Below, in pieces: positions 49,063-58,103 of a stretch of 64,000 nt of DNA (the first letter of the stretch is position 1; the number at the start of each line of letters is the position of its first letter). The stretch comes from Streptomyces sp. NA02950 (GTDB taxonomy: Bacteria; Actinomycetota; Actinomycetes; Streptomycetales; Streptomycetaceae), in contig NZ_CP054916.1 in NCBI RefSeq assembly GCF_013364155.1, forward strand, positions 9,392,001 to 9,456,000, written 5' to 3'. Under the pieces are notes generated by a model. That model ran no database searches. It saw only the letters and a list, made by a program, of their open reading frames with translations, and was not told the origin of the DNA. Position numbers and translations under genes: made by a program.

Positions 49063-50723
49063 CCTCGCGCTTTCGTGAAGCGGGCTGTCCGACAGGCGGT
49101 CAGGAAAGCAGAAAGTGCCCCTGACCAGCAAGAATGAGGATTGTCGAGGTCCTTGTTCCTGCCACCGCCGGAGGCACTTCCCAGGTGAAGCACTCTATCG
49201 GGTCCTACCCCCGTGTCCGTGTCCAGGATGACGGCCGCCAGGTCGTCTCCCAGGCCGGGTCGGTCCTGCTCGTCGAAACGGTCCGCAAGACCGGTCTCGA
49301 CCAGGCCATATCCCAGGCTCTGGTTCCGTGGCGCAAACCTCGGGCCGTTCACGATCCCGGCAAGGCCCTCCTGGACGTCGCCCTGGCGGTCGCACTGGGC
49401 GGGGACTGCCTCGCGGACGTGGCGATGCTGCGGTGCGAGCCAGCCGTCTTCGGCCCGGTCGCCTCCGACCCGACCATCTCCCGCCTGATCGACACCCTCG
49501 CCGCCTCCGGCGACAAAGCCCTGCATGCCATCCGGTCCGCACGGTCTGAAGTCCGCCATCGTGCCTGGTCGTTGGCCGGCAAGAACGCCCCGGACGCCGA
49601 CGGCCAGGTCGTCATCGATCTCGACGGCGTCCTCGTGATCGCCCACTCTGACAAGGAGGACGCAGCAGCGACCTGGAAGAAGACCTACGGCCATCACCCG
49701 CTGACAGCTTTCGTCGACCACGGACCGGGCGGAACCGGTGAGCCGGTCGCCGCCCTCCTCCGACCGGGAAACGCAGGCTCGAACACCGCTGCCGACCACA
49801 TCGCCACCGCCCAACTGGCCCTCGCCCAGCTGCCGAAGAAGTACCGGCGAGGGCGGCAGACGCTGATCCGCACGGACTCCGCCGGCGGAACCCACGACTT
49901 CGTGTCCTGGCTCGCGAAACGAGGCCGATGGCTGTCCTACTCGGTCGGCATGGTGATCACCGAGGCGATCCACGAACACGTACTGCAGATCCCAGCCTCA
50001 GCCTGGACCCCGGCCGTCAAGACCGATGGCGAGGCCCGTGACGGGGCCTGGGTCGCCGAGCTCACCGGCAAGCTCCTGGACGGCTGGCCCGAAGGCATGC
50101 GACTGATCGTCCGAAAGGAACGACCACATCCCGGCGCCCAGTTGAGGATCACGGACGCGGACGGCATGCGGATCACGTGCTTCGCGACCAACACCCCAAA
50201 CCGGCCGATCGCTGAGCTCGAGCTCCGTCACCGGCTGCGGGCCAGGGCCGAGGACCGGATCCGAGCCGCCCGGTCCACCGGCCTGCGCAACCTGCCCCTT
50301 CACACAACAGCCCAGAACAAGGTCTGGCTGGAGATCGTCCAGATTGCCCTCGACCTGCTGGCCTGGATGCCCATGCTCGCCCTCACCGGCAAGGCCCGGC
50401 TCTGGGAACCCCGCCGACTGCGGTTCCGCCTGTTCTCCGCAGCCGCCCAACTCGTCACCACCGGCCGCCGCAGAATCCTCCGCCTCGCCCAGCACTGGCC
50501 CTGGACCAGGGAGATCACTGCCGCCCTCGAACGACTCGCGATCCTGCCCACCCCCGGCTGACCAGCAACTCTCCACCGTCCCGACGACAACATCACCCGC
50601 CCCGGGCAGTGGAACCCGGCGCCCACCCGACGCGACAACCGGGCCGCTGGCCTGCCCACCATCAGCTCCGGAAACAGAAAGGGTCCACCGACTCCGTCGA
50701 CGGACCCCCGCGAAAGATCGAGG
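49063..50723 (+). mobile_element. IS1380-family insertion sequence with CTAG target duplication
   Basis: About 1661 bp. Left end CCTCGCGCTTTCG and right end (reverse complement) CCTCGATCTTTCG form imperfect terminal inverted repeats, and CTAG flanks both ends (49059-49062 and 50724-50727). One transposase gene is inside. Intact ends, target repeat and an open transposase indicate a recent insertion. Confidence 0.85.
49185..50561 (+). CDS. IS1380-family transposase
   Basis: 458 residues from the GTG at 49185 (GGAGG about ten bases upstream; KHSIGSYPRVRV is the usual N-terminus). DDE-type: VIDLDGVLVIAHSDKEDAA carries the first Asp, LIRTDSAGGTHDFV the second, and the region near VWLEIVQIALDLLAWMP the C-terminal Glu. 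It is uninterrupted and probably functional. Confidence 0.92.
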   Translation: MKHSIGSYPRVRVQDDGRQVVSQAGSVLLVETVRKTGLDQAISQALVPWRKPRAVHDPGKALLDVALAVALGGDCLADVAMLRCEPAVFGPVASDPTISRLIDTLAASGDKALHAIRSARSEVRHRAWSLAGKNAPDADGQVVIDLDGVLVIAHSDKEDAAATWKKTYGHHPLTAFVDHGPGGTGEPVAALLRPGNAGSNTAADHIATAQLALAQLPKKYRRGRQTLIRTDSAGGTHDFVSWLAKRGRWLSYSVGMVITEAIHEHVLQIPASAWTPAVKTDGEARDGAWVAELTGKLLDGWPEGMRLIVRKERPHPGAQLRITDADGMRITCFATNTPNRPIAELELRHRLRARAEDRIRAARSTGLRNLPLHTTAQNKVWLEIVQIALDLLAWMPMLALTGKARLWEPRRLRFRLFSAAAQLVTTGRRRILRLAQHWPWTREITAALERLAILPTPG

Positions 50724-50844
50724 CTAGGGCTTGTCGTCAGAGTCGTCCAGCGCCTGCCCCACGAGTTGGAGGATGTAGTCGCTTGATGCCACGGCAAAAG
50801 CTTAGACACCGTTTCCTTTGGTGTGATCGTTCGTTGAGACGTGC

Positions 50845-51204
50845 ATGACGGATCTGGTTGAGCGGTTGGTACCGGACGAGTTATGGATGCTGTTCCGGCG
50901 GGTGGTGCCGCCGACGGAGGTGAAGCGCCCGCAGGGCGGGGGCCGGCGACGGGCTGGTGACCGCGAGACCCTGGCAGCGATCATCTTCGTGGCCACCTCG
51001 GGCTGCACGTGGCGGCAGTTGCCGCCGGTGTTCGGCCCGGCCTGGCCCACGGTTTACCGGCGCTTCGCCCAGTGGAGCCGGGCCAGGGTGTGGGCCAGGC
51101 TCCATCGAGTCGTCCTCGATGAACTCGGCGCCCGCGGTGAGCTGGACTGGTCGCGGTGTGCCATCGACTCGGTCAGCGTGCGGGCGGCAAAAGGGGGCCA
51201 CTGA
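50845..51204 (+). CDS. IS5-family transposase OrfA (N-terminal part)
   Basis: 119 residues: the DUF4096-type N-terminal domain (LVPDELWMLFRRVVPP, then SGCTWRQLPPVFGPAWPTVYRRFAQW) and the first catalytic Asp in CAIDSVSVRAAKGG. It ends shortly after the slippery run A4G5 at 51189-51197, from which a -1 shift enters the OrfB frame. This is the standard programmed frameshift of IS427-type elements. Confidence 0.9.
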   Translation: MTDLVERLVPDELWMLFRRVVPPTEVKRPQGGGRRRAGDRETLAAIIFVATSGCTWRQLPPVFGPAWPTVYRRFAQWSRARVWARLHRVVLDELGARGELDWSRCAIDSVSVRAAKGGH

Positions 51205-51653
51205 CGGGACCGAATCCGACCGACCGCGGCAAGAGCGGATCGAAAATCCACCTCATCACGGATCGGAACGGACTGCCCCTGTCGCTGGGTATCTCCGGCG
51301 CCAACATGCACGACAGCCTCGGTCTGAAGCCGCTCGTGCGTGGAATCCCACCCATCCGCTCCCGGCGTGGCCCGCGTCGTCGGCGCCCGGCCAAGCTCCA
51401 TGCCGACAAGGGCTACGACTACGAGCACCTACGCAGATGGCTTCGCCAGCGGCGCATCCGTCATCGCATCGCCCGCAAGGGCATCGAGTCCTCGCAGCGT
51501 CTTGGCCGACACCGCTGGGTTGTTGAAAGGACAGTGTCCTGGCTCGCTGGATGCCGTCGCCTGCACCGCCGCTACGAGCGCAAGGCCGAGCACTTCCTGG
51601 CCTTCGTCGGCATAGCCGCAGCTCTGATCGGCTACCGCCGCCTCACCAACTGA
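51189..51653 (+). CDS. IS5-family transposase OrfB (C-terminal part, expressed by -1 frameshift)
   Basis: Entered by -1 slippage at A4G5. It encodes GPNPTDRGKSGSKIHLITDR, the second Asp in LHADKGYDYEH, and the DDE Glu in RWVVERTVSWLAGCRRL with the Y2 motif. Uninterrupted to 51653. Together with OrfA it makes a transposase of about 268 residues. Confidence 0.9.
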   Translation, partial: KRGPLTGPNPTDRGKSGSKIHLITDRNGLPLSLGISGANMHDSLGLKPLVRGIPPIRSRRGPRRRRPAKLHADKGYDYEHLRRWLRQRRIRHRIARKGIESSQRLGRHRWVVERTVSWLAGCRRLHRRYERKAEHFLAFVGIAAALIGYRRLTN

Positions 51654-51786
51654 AACGGCGTCTTAGCTACGGATTAGCTGTGTCTGATGCCTGCATGGCA
51701 AAGAGACGGTGATGATGGCTGGTCAGTGCCGCCGCAGCAAGGCCGAATGGAGCCTCCGAACCCATGGGGCCGCCAGAGCCCGGCCG

Positions 51787-52443
51787 CTATCCGCCCGGGG
51801 TCACGAGACCCGATTCGTACGCCACGACCACGGCCTGTGCCCTGCTGTCCAGGTCCAGCTTGGTCATCGTGCGGTTGAGGTGGGTTTTGACGGTCGCCTC
51901 GCTGATGTAGAGGCGGTCAGCGATCTCCAGGTTGGAAAGGCCGCGGGCGATCAGTTTCAGAACCTCCAGTTCGCGGGAGGTCAATGCATCCAGGTCCGCG
52001 GGCTGTTCGCAGGTGGTCTGGCGCGCGTACGCCTCCACGAGGCGGCGGGTGACGCTGGGCGCGAAGAGCGCGTCACCACCGCCGACCGCGGCCACCGCGG
52101 CGAGCAGCCGTTCGGGGCCGGAGTCCTTGAGTAGAAACCCGGATGCTCCGGCGCGCAGTGCCCCGTACACATACTCGTCGAGGTCGAAGGTGGTCAGCAC
52201 CAGGATCCGGGGCGTGGGGTCGGATACCTGGGCGAGGATGCGTTCGGTGGCCTCGATGCCGTTCATGCCGGGCATCCGGATGTCCATCAGGATCATTTCG
52301 GGGGTGGTCTCGGCGGCGAGTGCCACGGCCTCCGCGCCGTCGCTGGCCTCGCCGACCACCTCGATGCCGGGTGCGGCGCGCAGCAGGCCCACCAGTCCGG
52401 CCCGGATGAGGTACTGGTCGTCCACGACGAGCACGGTGGTCAT
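51787..52443 (-). CDS. NarL-family response regulator
   Basis: 218 residues. Receiver: VLVVDDQYLIRAGL (acidic pair DD), phosphoacceptor Asp in ILMDIRMPGMNG, Thr in LVLTTFD, Lys in LLKDSGP, all canonical. C-terminal HTH: LTSRELEVLKLIARGLSNLEIADRL, SEATVKTHLNRTMTKL. The start overlaps the histidine kinase stop (4 bp), so they form a two-component pair. Its target is unknown; it is separated from the cluster by the two insertion sequences. Confidence 0.94.
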   Translation of the reverse strand: MTTVLVVDDQYLIRAGLVGLLRAAPGIEVVGEASDGAEAVALAAETTPEMILMDIRMPGMNGIEATERILAQVSDPTPRILVLTTFDLDEYVYGALRAGASGFLLKDSGPERLLAAVAAVGGGDALFAPSVTRRLVEAYARQTTCEQPADLDALTSRELEVLKLIARGLSNLEIADRLYISEATVKTHLNRTMTKLDLDSRAQAVVVAYESGLVTPGG

Positions 52444-53591
52444 GTGGTGGCGTCGTCCCCCTGCGCCGCGGCCCGCGCGGAGGTCGGCAGGGTCAGCCGC
52501 ACGGCGAAGCCCCCTTGCTCCTGCGGGCCGATGCTGATTTGCCCGCCGTAAAGCTTGGCCCGCTCGCGCATGCCGAGCAAGCCGTGCCCGCCCTCGGTTC
52601 GTACTCTGTCCAAAATCACCCCCTCTCCGTCGTCCGTGACCGAAACAGTCACCTGATGCGGTTCATACCTCAGCTGTACCTCCGCATGCGCGCCGGGCGC
52701 GTGTTTCAGGACGTTGGTGAGTGCTTCCTGCACCACCCGGTAGGCACACAGTTCCGCGCCGGGGGCGAGCGGGCGCGGGGTGCCCTCGACGGTCAGGGCG
52801 ACCGGGACCCCGCCGGTGCGGACGCGTTCGGCCATCTCGTCGAGGCTGGCCAGGCCCGGCATCGGGCCGACCGGGGCGTCGTCGGCGGCGGTGCGCAGCA
52901 CCGTGAGCATGCGACGCAACTCGTCGAGGGCTTCCTTGCCGGTGGCGTCGATGGTGTCGAGTGCGGTACGCGCGGTCTGGCGATCGGTGTCGAAGATGAA
53001 CCGGGCGAGACCGGTCTGCACGGAGATCACGGACATGTGGTGGGCGACCACGTCGTGCAGTTCGCGGGCTATCCGGCCGCGTTCCTCGGCCACCTCGCGC
53101 CGGGCCAGCTCGGCCTGTTCCCGGCGCAGCTGCCGGGTCAGCTCGGCCGAGCGGCGGGCCAGAACGCCGAACCGCCACAGCACCGCCGGATAGACCACGG
53201 CCTGCCCGACAACGGACGGCCAGGAGTCGGTGTGGCTCACTGCGCCCGCGTAGATCCAAACCCCGCCCATCAGCGCCGCGCATGGCACGGAGATCCGCAC
53301 AGGGTGCAGGGAAGCGACCGTGTAGACGGCGAGCATGGGGCCGAAGCTGCACACCACGGGCCAGTAGCCGAGGGTGATGTACGCCACCCAGGTCGCGTGC
53401 CCGAGCCCGCAGACCACCACGGGGGCCCGGCCGCGAAGCACGAGCGGCAGGTGGACCAGGACCACCAACGCATAGGCACTCGCGTCGAGCGGATTCTGCC
53501 CTTGGCGCGCGGCCTCCGGTCCCAGCAGCACGGCCACACTGGTCAGCGCCGCAGCGAGCAGCGCGTCGACTGCGAGGGGGCTGATCCGCAT
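52440..53591 (-). CDS. Two-component sensor histidine kinase (HisKA_3)
   Basis: 383 residues from the ATG at 53591. About five hydrophobic segments in residues 1-150 make a membrane sensor with little extracytoplasmic sequence. HisKA_3 dimerisation box EERGRIARELHDVVAHHMS carries the phospho-acceptor His, and the HATPase region has VVQEALTNVLKHAPGA (N box) and DDGEGV / GGHGLLGMRERA (G boxes). Typical DesK/NarX-like actinobacterial kinase, coupled with the regulator at 51787-52443. Confidence 0.93.
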   Translation of the reverse strand: MRISPLAVDALLAAALTSVAVLLGPEAARQGQNPLDASAYALVVLVHLPLVLRGRAPVVVCGLGHATWVAYITLGYWPVVCSFGPMLAVYTVASLHPVRISVPCAALMGGVWIYAGAVSHTDSWPSVVGQAVVYPAVLWRFGVLARRSAELTRQLRREQAELARREVAEERGRIARELHDVVAHHMSVISVQTGLARFIFDTDRQTARTALDTIDATGKEALDELRRMLTVLRTAADDAPVGPMPGLASLDEMAERVRTGGVPVALTVEGTPRPLAPGAELCAYRVVQEALTNVLKHAPGAHAEVQLRYEPHQVTVSVTDDGEGVILDRVRTEGGHGLLGMRERAKLYGGQISIGPQEQGGFAVRLTLPTSARAAAQGDDATT

Positions 53592-53920
53592 CGCAGCAGC
53601 GTAGGGCCGGGTCGGCGGATGGGCGTCAAACTTCTGCGGTACCGCGGAAGTTGGAGGAACCGGGCGGCTACCGCGCTGGCCTGCAGGGGAGTTCAACCCC
53701 GCGCGGGATGTGGGTCGTATGCGGCGGACCGTAGGTTCGGGGATCACCAGGGTCCACCCGGGGTCGGCGCCACAGCCCTTCCCATGTGCGCCAAGTCCAG
53801 ACCAGGACGACCCCAGTGGCCGCCCTGCGGGCACTGACGCATCGGATGTGTCCGGGACCTGTCCCACGAGCAAGACAGATGCCTGCTCGGTCTGCCCACC
53901 ATGTGAGAGGAACTTGCGGC

Positions 53921-54505
53921 ATGACATTAGGAAACCGCCTATCGGTGGCCACCAGCTCCGCTTTTCTGATCGCTGCTGTCATCACCTCTCCAGCAGCGTT
54001 CGCCGACGGCACCGCCTCTGCTGACACGAGCCGCTCCGCCTTCCGGGCCCAGGCAGTGGCGGCAGGGTTGACAGCAACGGAGGCCACAGCGCTACAGAAC
54101 GGAGTCGACGCGGTCCTGGCCAGGGACGGCGGCAGGCAAACCGCTGCCAATGAGATCCGCTACGCCGATGGCCGGCTGCTGCTGCCTCTGCCCGGTGAGA
54201 AGTACGCGCGCGAGCTCGGCAAGAGCGGGGACGCATCGGCCGCGGCCCACACCTGCACCTACAAGGCCTTGTGTGGCTACTCGGGCTCCGGGTACACAGG
54301 CGCGGAGCGCGAGTGGTTCTCGTGCGCCTTCCATAAGAAGCCAAGTGGCTGGACCAGTGGGGGATCCTGGTACAACAACCAGACCCGCGGTCGGGTGGGG
54401 AACTGGTACGACGCCAACAAGAGGTGGTTGGGCTCCACGCCTCCGGCCCCCTATGGCACCAAGTACGGCCAGTGGCGCGGGGTCGGGTACGTCAAGCCCT
54501 GCTGA
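53921..54505 (+). CDS. Small secreted Cys-containing protein (peptidase inhibitor I36/beta-gamma-crystallin-like)
   Basis: 194 residues; GAGAGGA precedes the ATG. The N-terminus (LGNRLSVATSSAFLIAAV, then ITSPAAFADG) is a Sec signal peptide with likely cleavage after AFA. The mature part has a helical stretch (AFRAQAVAAGLTATEA) and a C-terminal domain with four Cys, CGYSGSGYTGAEREWFSC and a final GYVKPC, in the style of actinobacterial I36-type small beta proteins. This family placement is tentative. It is a stand-alone gene, unrelated to the neighbouring kinase. Confidence 0.8.
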   Translation: MTLGNRLSVATSSAFLIAAVITSPAAFADGTASADTSRSAFRAQAVAAGLTATEATALQNGVDAVLARDGGRQTAANEIRYADGRLLLPLPGEKYARELGKSGDASAAAHTCTYKALCGYSGSGYTGAEREWFSCAFHKKPSGWTSGGSWYNNQTRGRVGNWYDANKRWLGSTPPAPYGTKYGQWRGVGYVKPC

Positions 54506-54557
54506 CCCAGCTTCTCGGTTGAGGTTGGTCCGGGTGCCGGCCGAGAACGAGAACGCG

Positions 54558-54628
54558 AGAGTGCCTTCTGAACTGGGACGATGAGGCTTGCCGAAGGCTC
54601 TGTCCATCCCAGCTGGAAGGCACTTTCT
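54558..54628. repeat. 71-bp imperfect inverted repeat (possible miniature IS relic)
   Basis: Left arm AGAGTGCCTTCTGAACTGGG and right arm (reverse complement) AGAAAGTGCCTTCCAGCTGGG enclose about 28 bp. The arms resemble terminal inverted repeats rather than a terminator, as they do not end in a T run and lie 50 bp past the secreted-protein stop. No transposase lies inside. The rest of 54506-54884 shows no gene. Confidence 0.45.
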
Positions 54629-54884
54629 GCGTGCAGTGAGCCTCCGCCCACTTGAAATCGCAGGTCGAAGGGCTGGTGTGACAGTCCTCCGGGGTGCTCA
54701 CGCTGGTCGAGGCCGACAGTCTGCGGAGTAGGTCATCTGGCAGAGCGGTCGGTCCACTGGTCCTGCCTGTTGTGGCCGGGGTGGCCTTCCACGATCCGGT
54801 CTGCTCGGGGGCCAGTCGGCATGGGGCCGGCCCGGAGCCGCCCCAGCCGCCTGGCTGTCCAGCGCAATGGTCGAGGACGGAGTC

Positions 54885-55434
54885 ATGACAGGGGAAGTGG
54901 GTGAGATCGCTCTGAGTAAGCAAGATCTTCGTGAGGTCACCGCGTTCGCTGCAGCGTGCGCGGAAGTGGTGCTCGAGGTATTCGAGGGCGATCAGCCGGA
55001 CGACGTGCGACCTCGAGACGCTATCGGCGCCGCGTGGGAATTCGCTCGAGGCGGTGAGCGAGGGAAGGCTCTGCGCGACAGAGCGTGGGCGGCACTCAAG
55101 GCAGCCAAGAGCGCGGACACTGCGGCTGCACGCGAGGCGGCTCGGGCAGCGATGCCTGCGGCAGGCGCCGCCTACCTGCATCCGCTGGCCAAGGCCACCC
55201 AGGTCAAAGCACATTCTCGCAGCTGACGCTTACGCGGCCAGAGCGGCCGAACTCGTCACCGACGACGGTCGGAGCGTTGATGCCGAACACCTTGAGCAAA
55301 CGCGGCATCGTGCGACACCGGTTGTCGTTGACGTGCTCAAACGGTTCCCGACGGCGCCGAGTGGCGGCGGATGGGTTGGTGAGTTGATCCGCATGCTGGA
55401 CACTGATCTTCGTTCACTCACCCTCGCTGAGTGA
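54885..55434 (+). pseudogene. Imm5-like putative immunity protein, frameshifted
   Basis: From the ATG at 54885 (GGAG five bases upstream) the product starts IALSKQDLREVTAFAAACAE and continues with GGERGKALRDRAWAALKAAK and AAYLHPLAKATQVK. There an extra A (AAA at 55206-55208) shifts the frame; reading AAG instead restores KHILAADAYAARAAELV, VVVDVLKRFPTAP and a natural end at 55434. The restored ~182-residue protein matches a common actinobacterial Imm5-like immunity family. It is probably a recent pseudogene or a single-base sequencing error. No cognate toxin is adjacent. Confidence 0.75.
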
Positions 55435-55651
55435 CCTTGAACGTTCAGACGGTGCGCCCCCATTACCTTCTTCGTGGCCCTGCAAGGGGGCTCCCGGCCT
55501 CTGGAACTGGCATGACTGGTCCCCCTGTGCCCTCGCCGTCGGCGATCGCGTAGAGGTAGGTGCTCGACGCGGGCCTCTTGGCGGCGCCGACGCCGGTTCG
55601 CCGCGGTCCGGCGGTGGCCGGCCGCGGCGAGGGTGGGCCGACGGCCGGGGA

Positions 55652-56527
55652 TCAGGATCCGGTGAGGGAGATGGCTAGGTCCGTGATGTTCAGCGGGAAC
55701 TGACCGATGGATGTGGCCTGGCCGGTGAAGACGTTGATGCTGTACAGCGAGGGGGTGCTGGCGCCGTTCGGGGTGAGGGAGGCGAAGGCGGCGTTGTCGA
55801 CCGTTTTCCCGCCGGACAGGGTGCTGTAGATGTCCATGCCGACGTTGGTTCCGGCGTCGATGCCGAGGCTGCCGGTCGGGGCGAGCGTGCCGTTGTTCGC
55901 CGGGGACTGGAGGACGACCTGGTCGGTGGTCGTGTTGATCTCGACCAGCGTGGTCACGGTGGCCGCGTCGAGGTCGTTGTTCGTGTAGGCGGCGGCCGAG
56001 ACACCCTTGGTCGTGCCCTCGATCGGCGGGGTGTTGAGGTTCAGGTCCAGGATGGTCTTGTGGTCGTTGAGGTTGTGCCGCAGGTTCTGGCCGTAGTCGC
56101 TGATCACGCGCAGGCGGTCGGCCGCCGGGTTGAAGTCGACGCCGAAGTTCGCGCCGTTCAGCGCGTACTGGAGCTGGGACACCTTGCTGACCACGACGTC
56201 CGTGGTGGTCGACGGGGTCTTGATCGTGTAGATGCCGCCCTTGTTGCCGACGCCGTACATCAGGCCGTCCTGCACCCGGAAGTCGATCCCGATCAGGCCT
56301 GTGTCGCCGCTGAGGCCGGTGACGACCCTGACCCAGTCGAGGACCTGCGGCCGGTCGGTCGTGAACGTGGCCATCAGGGTGCCATCGCCGCTGATCCCGA
56401 ACGCGCGCAGGCTGGGCGTGGCGACGGGGGCGGCCGAGCCGGTGCCCGGTGTACCGAGCATGAGCGCCGTCGACGTGACCACGACCGCGACCGCCGCCAT
56501 GATTCTCCTTCTCATACCTGCTTTCAT
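55652..56527 (-). CDS. DUF4394 secreted protein
   Basis: 291 residues from the ATG at 56527 (GGGAGGG about ten bases upstream). Signal peptide MKAGMRRRIMAAVAVVV then TSTALMLGTPGTGSAAP. The mature part fits DUF4394: beta-propeller-like repeats with LIGIDFRVQDGLMYGVG, VDFNPAADRLRVISDYGQN and LYSINVFTGQAT, often found in secreted or surface proteins of unknown role. The gap 55435-55651 holds no gene. Confidence 0.88.
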   Translation of the reverse strand: MKAGMRRRIMAAVAVVVTSTALMLGTPGTGSAAPVATPSLRAFGISGDGTLMATFTTDRPQVLDWVRVVTGLSGDTGLIGIDFRVQDGLMYGVGNKGGIYTIKTPSTTTDVVVSKVSQLQYALNGANFGVDFNPAADRLRVISDYGQNLRHNLNDHKTILDLNLNTPPIEGTTKGVSAAAYTNNDLDAATVTTLVEINTTTDQVVLQSPANNGTLAPTGSLGIDAGTNVGMDIYSTLSGGKTVDNAAFASLTPNGASTPSLYSINVFTGQATSIGQFPLNITDLAISLTGS

Positions 56528-56846
56528 CGGAGTTTCCCTCCCGTGTGGGCGAGCGCCATGCGAGGCGCCTGGCTGAGAATTCCCATGCTCCCGCCCGTAC
56601 TGATTACCGCAGTCATATCGGAGTCGCGCCGGAATGATTCCGGCGGTGTTCCTCCTACGGGCGTGCACGCGGTTCTCATTAAGGCCGTTTCACAGCTCCC
56701 CCACAAGCGGAAGGGTTGACGCGAACGCCCCGATCCGGGAATTTTGTGCACTGTGACAAAAGCCCCGCCGATATACTTGCCGCCGTTTTGTGCGGAGTGA
56801 TGAACACCGTCCGGATCTCGTCTGTCGGCCGTTCGTCCGCAATGGC
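56528..56846. promoter_or_regulatory. Divergent region with two dyads (56627-56645 and 56742-56761)
   Basis: 319 bp between the DUF4394 (-) and PucR-type (+) genes. It contains a perfect 9-bp inverted repeat CGCCGGAAT-G-ATTCCGGCG (56627-56645, about 100 bp upstream of the DUF4394 start) and a 6-bp dyad TTTTGT-N8-ACAAAA (56742-56761, about 86 bp upstream of the PucR start). Both are plausible operators; the second could serve autoregulation. Confidence 0.5.
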
Positions 56847-58103
56847 ATGCTCGCGTTCATGGGGAGCCTCTTCACCGAGCTGGCCCGGCAGGCGTCGACC
56901 AACGCCCGCCGTGAGGTCGAGACATACACACGTGAGATCCCGGAGTTCGGGTTCCTGGACAAGGACTCCCAGGCACGGGCCGAGACGCTGGAACACTCGA
57001 TGTGGTTCCGGCGCCGTACTGTCGAACTTTCCATGGACAACAGCGAGTTGAAGGAAGACGATCTCGACTACATCGCGTCGATGGGGGAACTGCGGGCGGG
57101 TGCCGGGATGTCGCTCGACGCGCGGCAGCGGGTACTGCGCGTGCACACCGTGCTCATGCTGCGTGAGATCAACGAGGCGATCGACGCCCAGCGCGGCGGC
57201 GATGTCGACGAACTCATGCGCATGATGGGCTGGTTCGCCCCGCAGGGCGAACGCGGCATCGCTGCCTACCGCCAGGGATTCCTGCGCGTACTGCGCCGCC
57301 GTATTCCGTATACCAAACAGCTCGCCCTGCTGACCCGATCATTGCTCAATGGAGATCCAATTTCGGCAGAACTCGCCGAGGCCGTCGACATAGAACTGCC
57401 GGAGCACTGCGCGGTGACGGTGTTCCGGTTTCCGGACCGGCCCACGGTCGATCGCTTCCTGGAAAACGAGATCGAGGCGCTGGTGAAGAGCCACCAGGCA
57501 CCGGTCATGTGGGGACCGGAGGGCCGCGACGGGAGCGGTGAGCTGATCGCCCTGCTTCCCTTGTTCTCCGACGCCGCGGCAGCGGAAAATGCACCGCCGC
57601 ACATTGTTCCCAGCCTCTTACCCGACCTCACCCCCGACCACCTGCCGGATCTCGTACGGGACTTCACCCGCGCCCTTGGCCGCCCCTGCGCCGTCGGCAC
57701 GGCCACCGCACCGCTGCCGGAGCTGACCGAGGCTCTGGACCGCGCCCGGCGGATCAGCCGGGCAGCCCCGCTGCGCCGGGCGTCCGCCCGGCTGCCGCAG
57801 CACACCCTGGCGGATGTGTTCATCGAACTCGCCGTCACGGACCTGCCGTTCGTCGACGACTGGCTCCGCACGGTGGCCCGTCGCCTGGAGACCGGCCCCG
57901 ACCTCCTCGCCACCCTCGACGCGTACTACCGCCACGACATGCACCGCGGTGCCACGGCGACCGCCCTCAACGTCCACTCCCGCACCCTGGACTACCGCCT
58001 GCGTCGGGTCCGCGAGCTCACGGGGATCGCCCCCGGCTCGACACGGGGCGTGCGCACACTCAGCGCCGTCGTCACCCGGCACCTGTCGGGAACGTGGCAC
58101 TGA
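56847..58103 (+). CDS. PucR/CdaR-family transcriptional regulator
   Basis: 418 residues from the ATG at 56847 (56859 is an alternative; no strong ribosome site for either). The middle part is a degenerate GGDEF-like regulatory domain (ALGRPCAVGTATAPLPEL, EALDRARRI), and the C-terminus is the PucR-type HTH (LDAYYRHDMHRGATATALNV, HSRTLDYRLRRVRELTG). The N-terminal ~200 residues are helical. The effector is unknown. Its 3' end abuts a truncated secreted-protein gene. Confidence 0.9.
   Translation: MLAFMGSLFTELARQASTNARREVETYTREIPEFGFLDKDSQARAETLEHSMWFRRRTVELSMDNSELKEDDLDYIASMGELRAGAGMSLDARQRVLRVHTVLMLREINEAIDAQRGGDVDELMRMMGWFAPQGERGIAAYRQGFLRVLRRRIPYTKQLALLTRSLLNGDPISAELAEAVDIELPEHCAVTVFRFPDRPTVDRFLENEIEALVKSHQAPVMWGPEGRDGSGELIALLPLFSDAAAAENAPPHIVPSLLPDLTPDHLPDLVRDFTRALGRPCAVGTATAPLPELTEALDRARRISRAAPLRRASARLPQHTLADVFIELAVTDLPFVDDWLRTVARRLETGPDLLATLDAYYRHDMHRGATATALNVHSRTLDYRLRRVRELTGIAPGSTRGVRTLSAVVTRHLSGTWH

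Larger units (their letters stand above)
50805..51662 (+). mobile_element. IS5-family (IS427-type) insertion sequence with TTA target duplication
   Basis: 858 bp. The left end GACACCGTTTCCTTTGGTG and right end (reverse complement) GACGCCGTTTCAGTTGGTG are imperfect terminal inverted repeats; TTA flanks both sides (50802-50804 and 51663-51665). It holds the two-frame transposase below. It lies 81 bp right of the IS1380 element. Confidence 0.85.

Noticed and set aside
50845..51653. IS5-family transposase as a pseudogene because of the frame change
   Set aside because: The -1 shift occurs at a classic A4G5 slippery run and the ends are intact, so this is the normal programmed arrangement.
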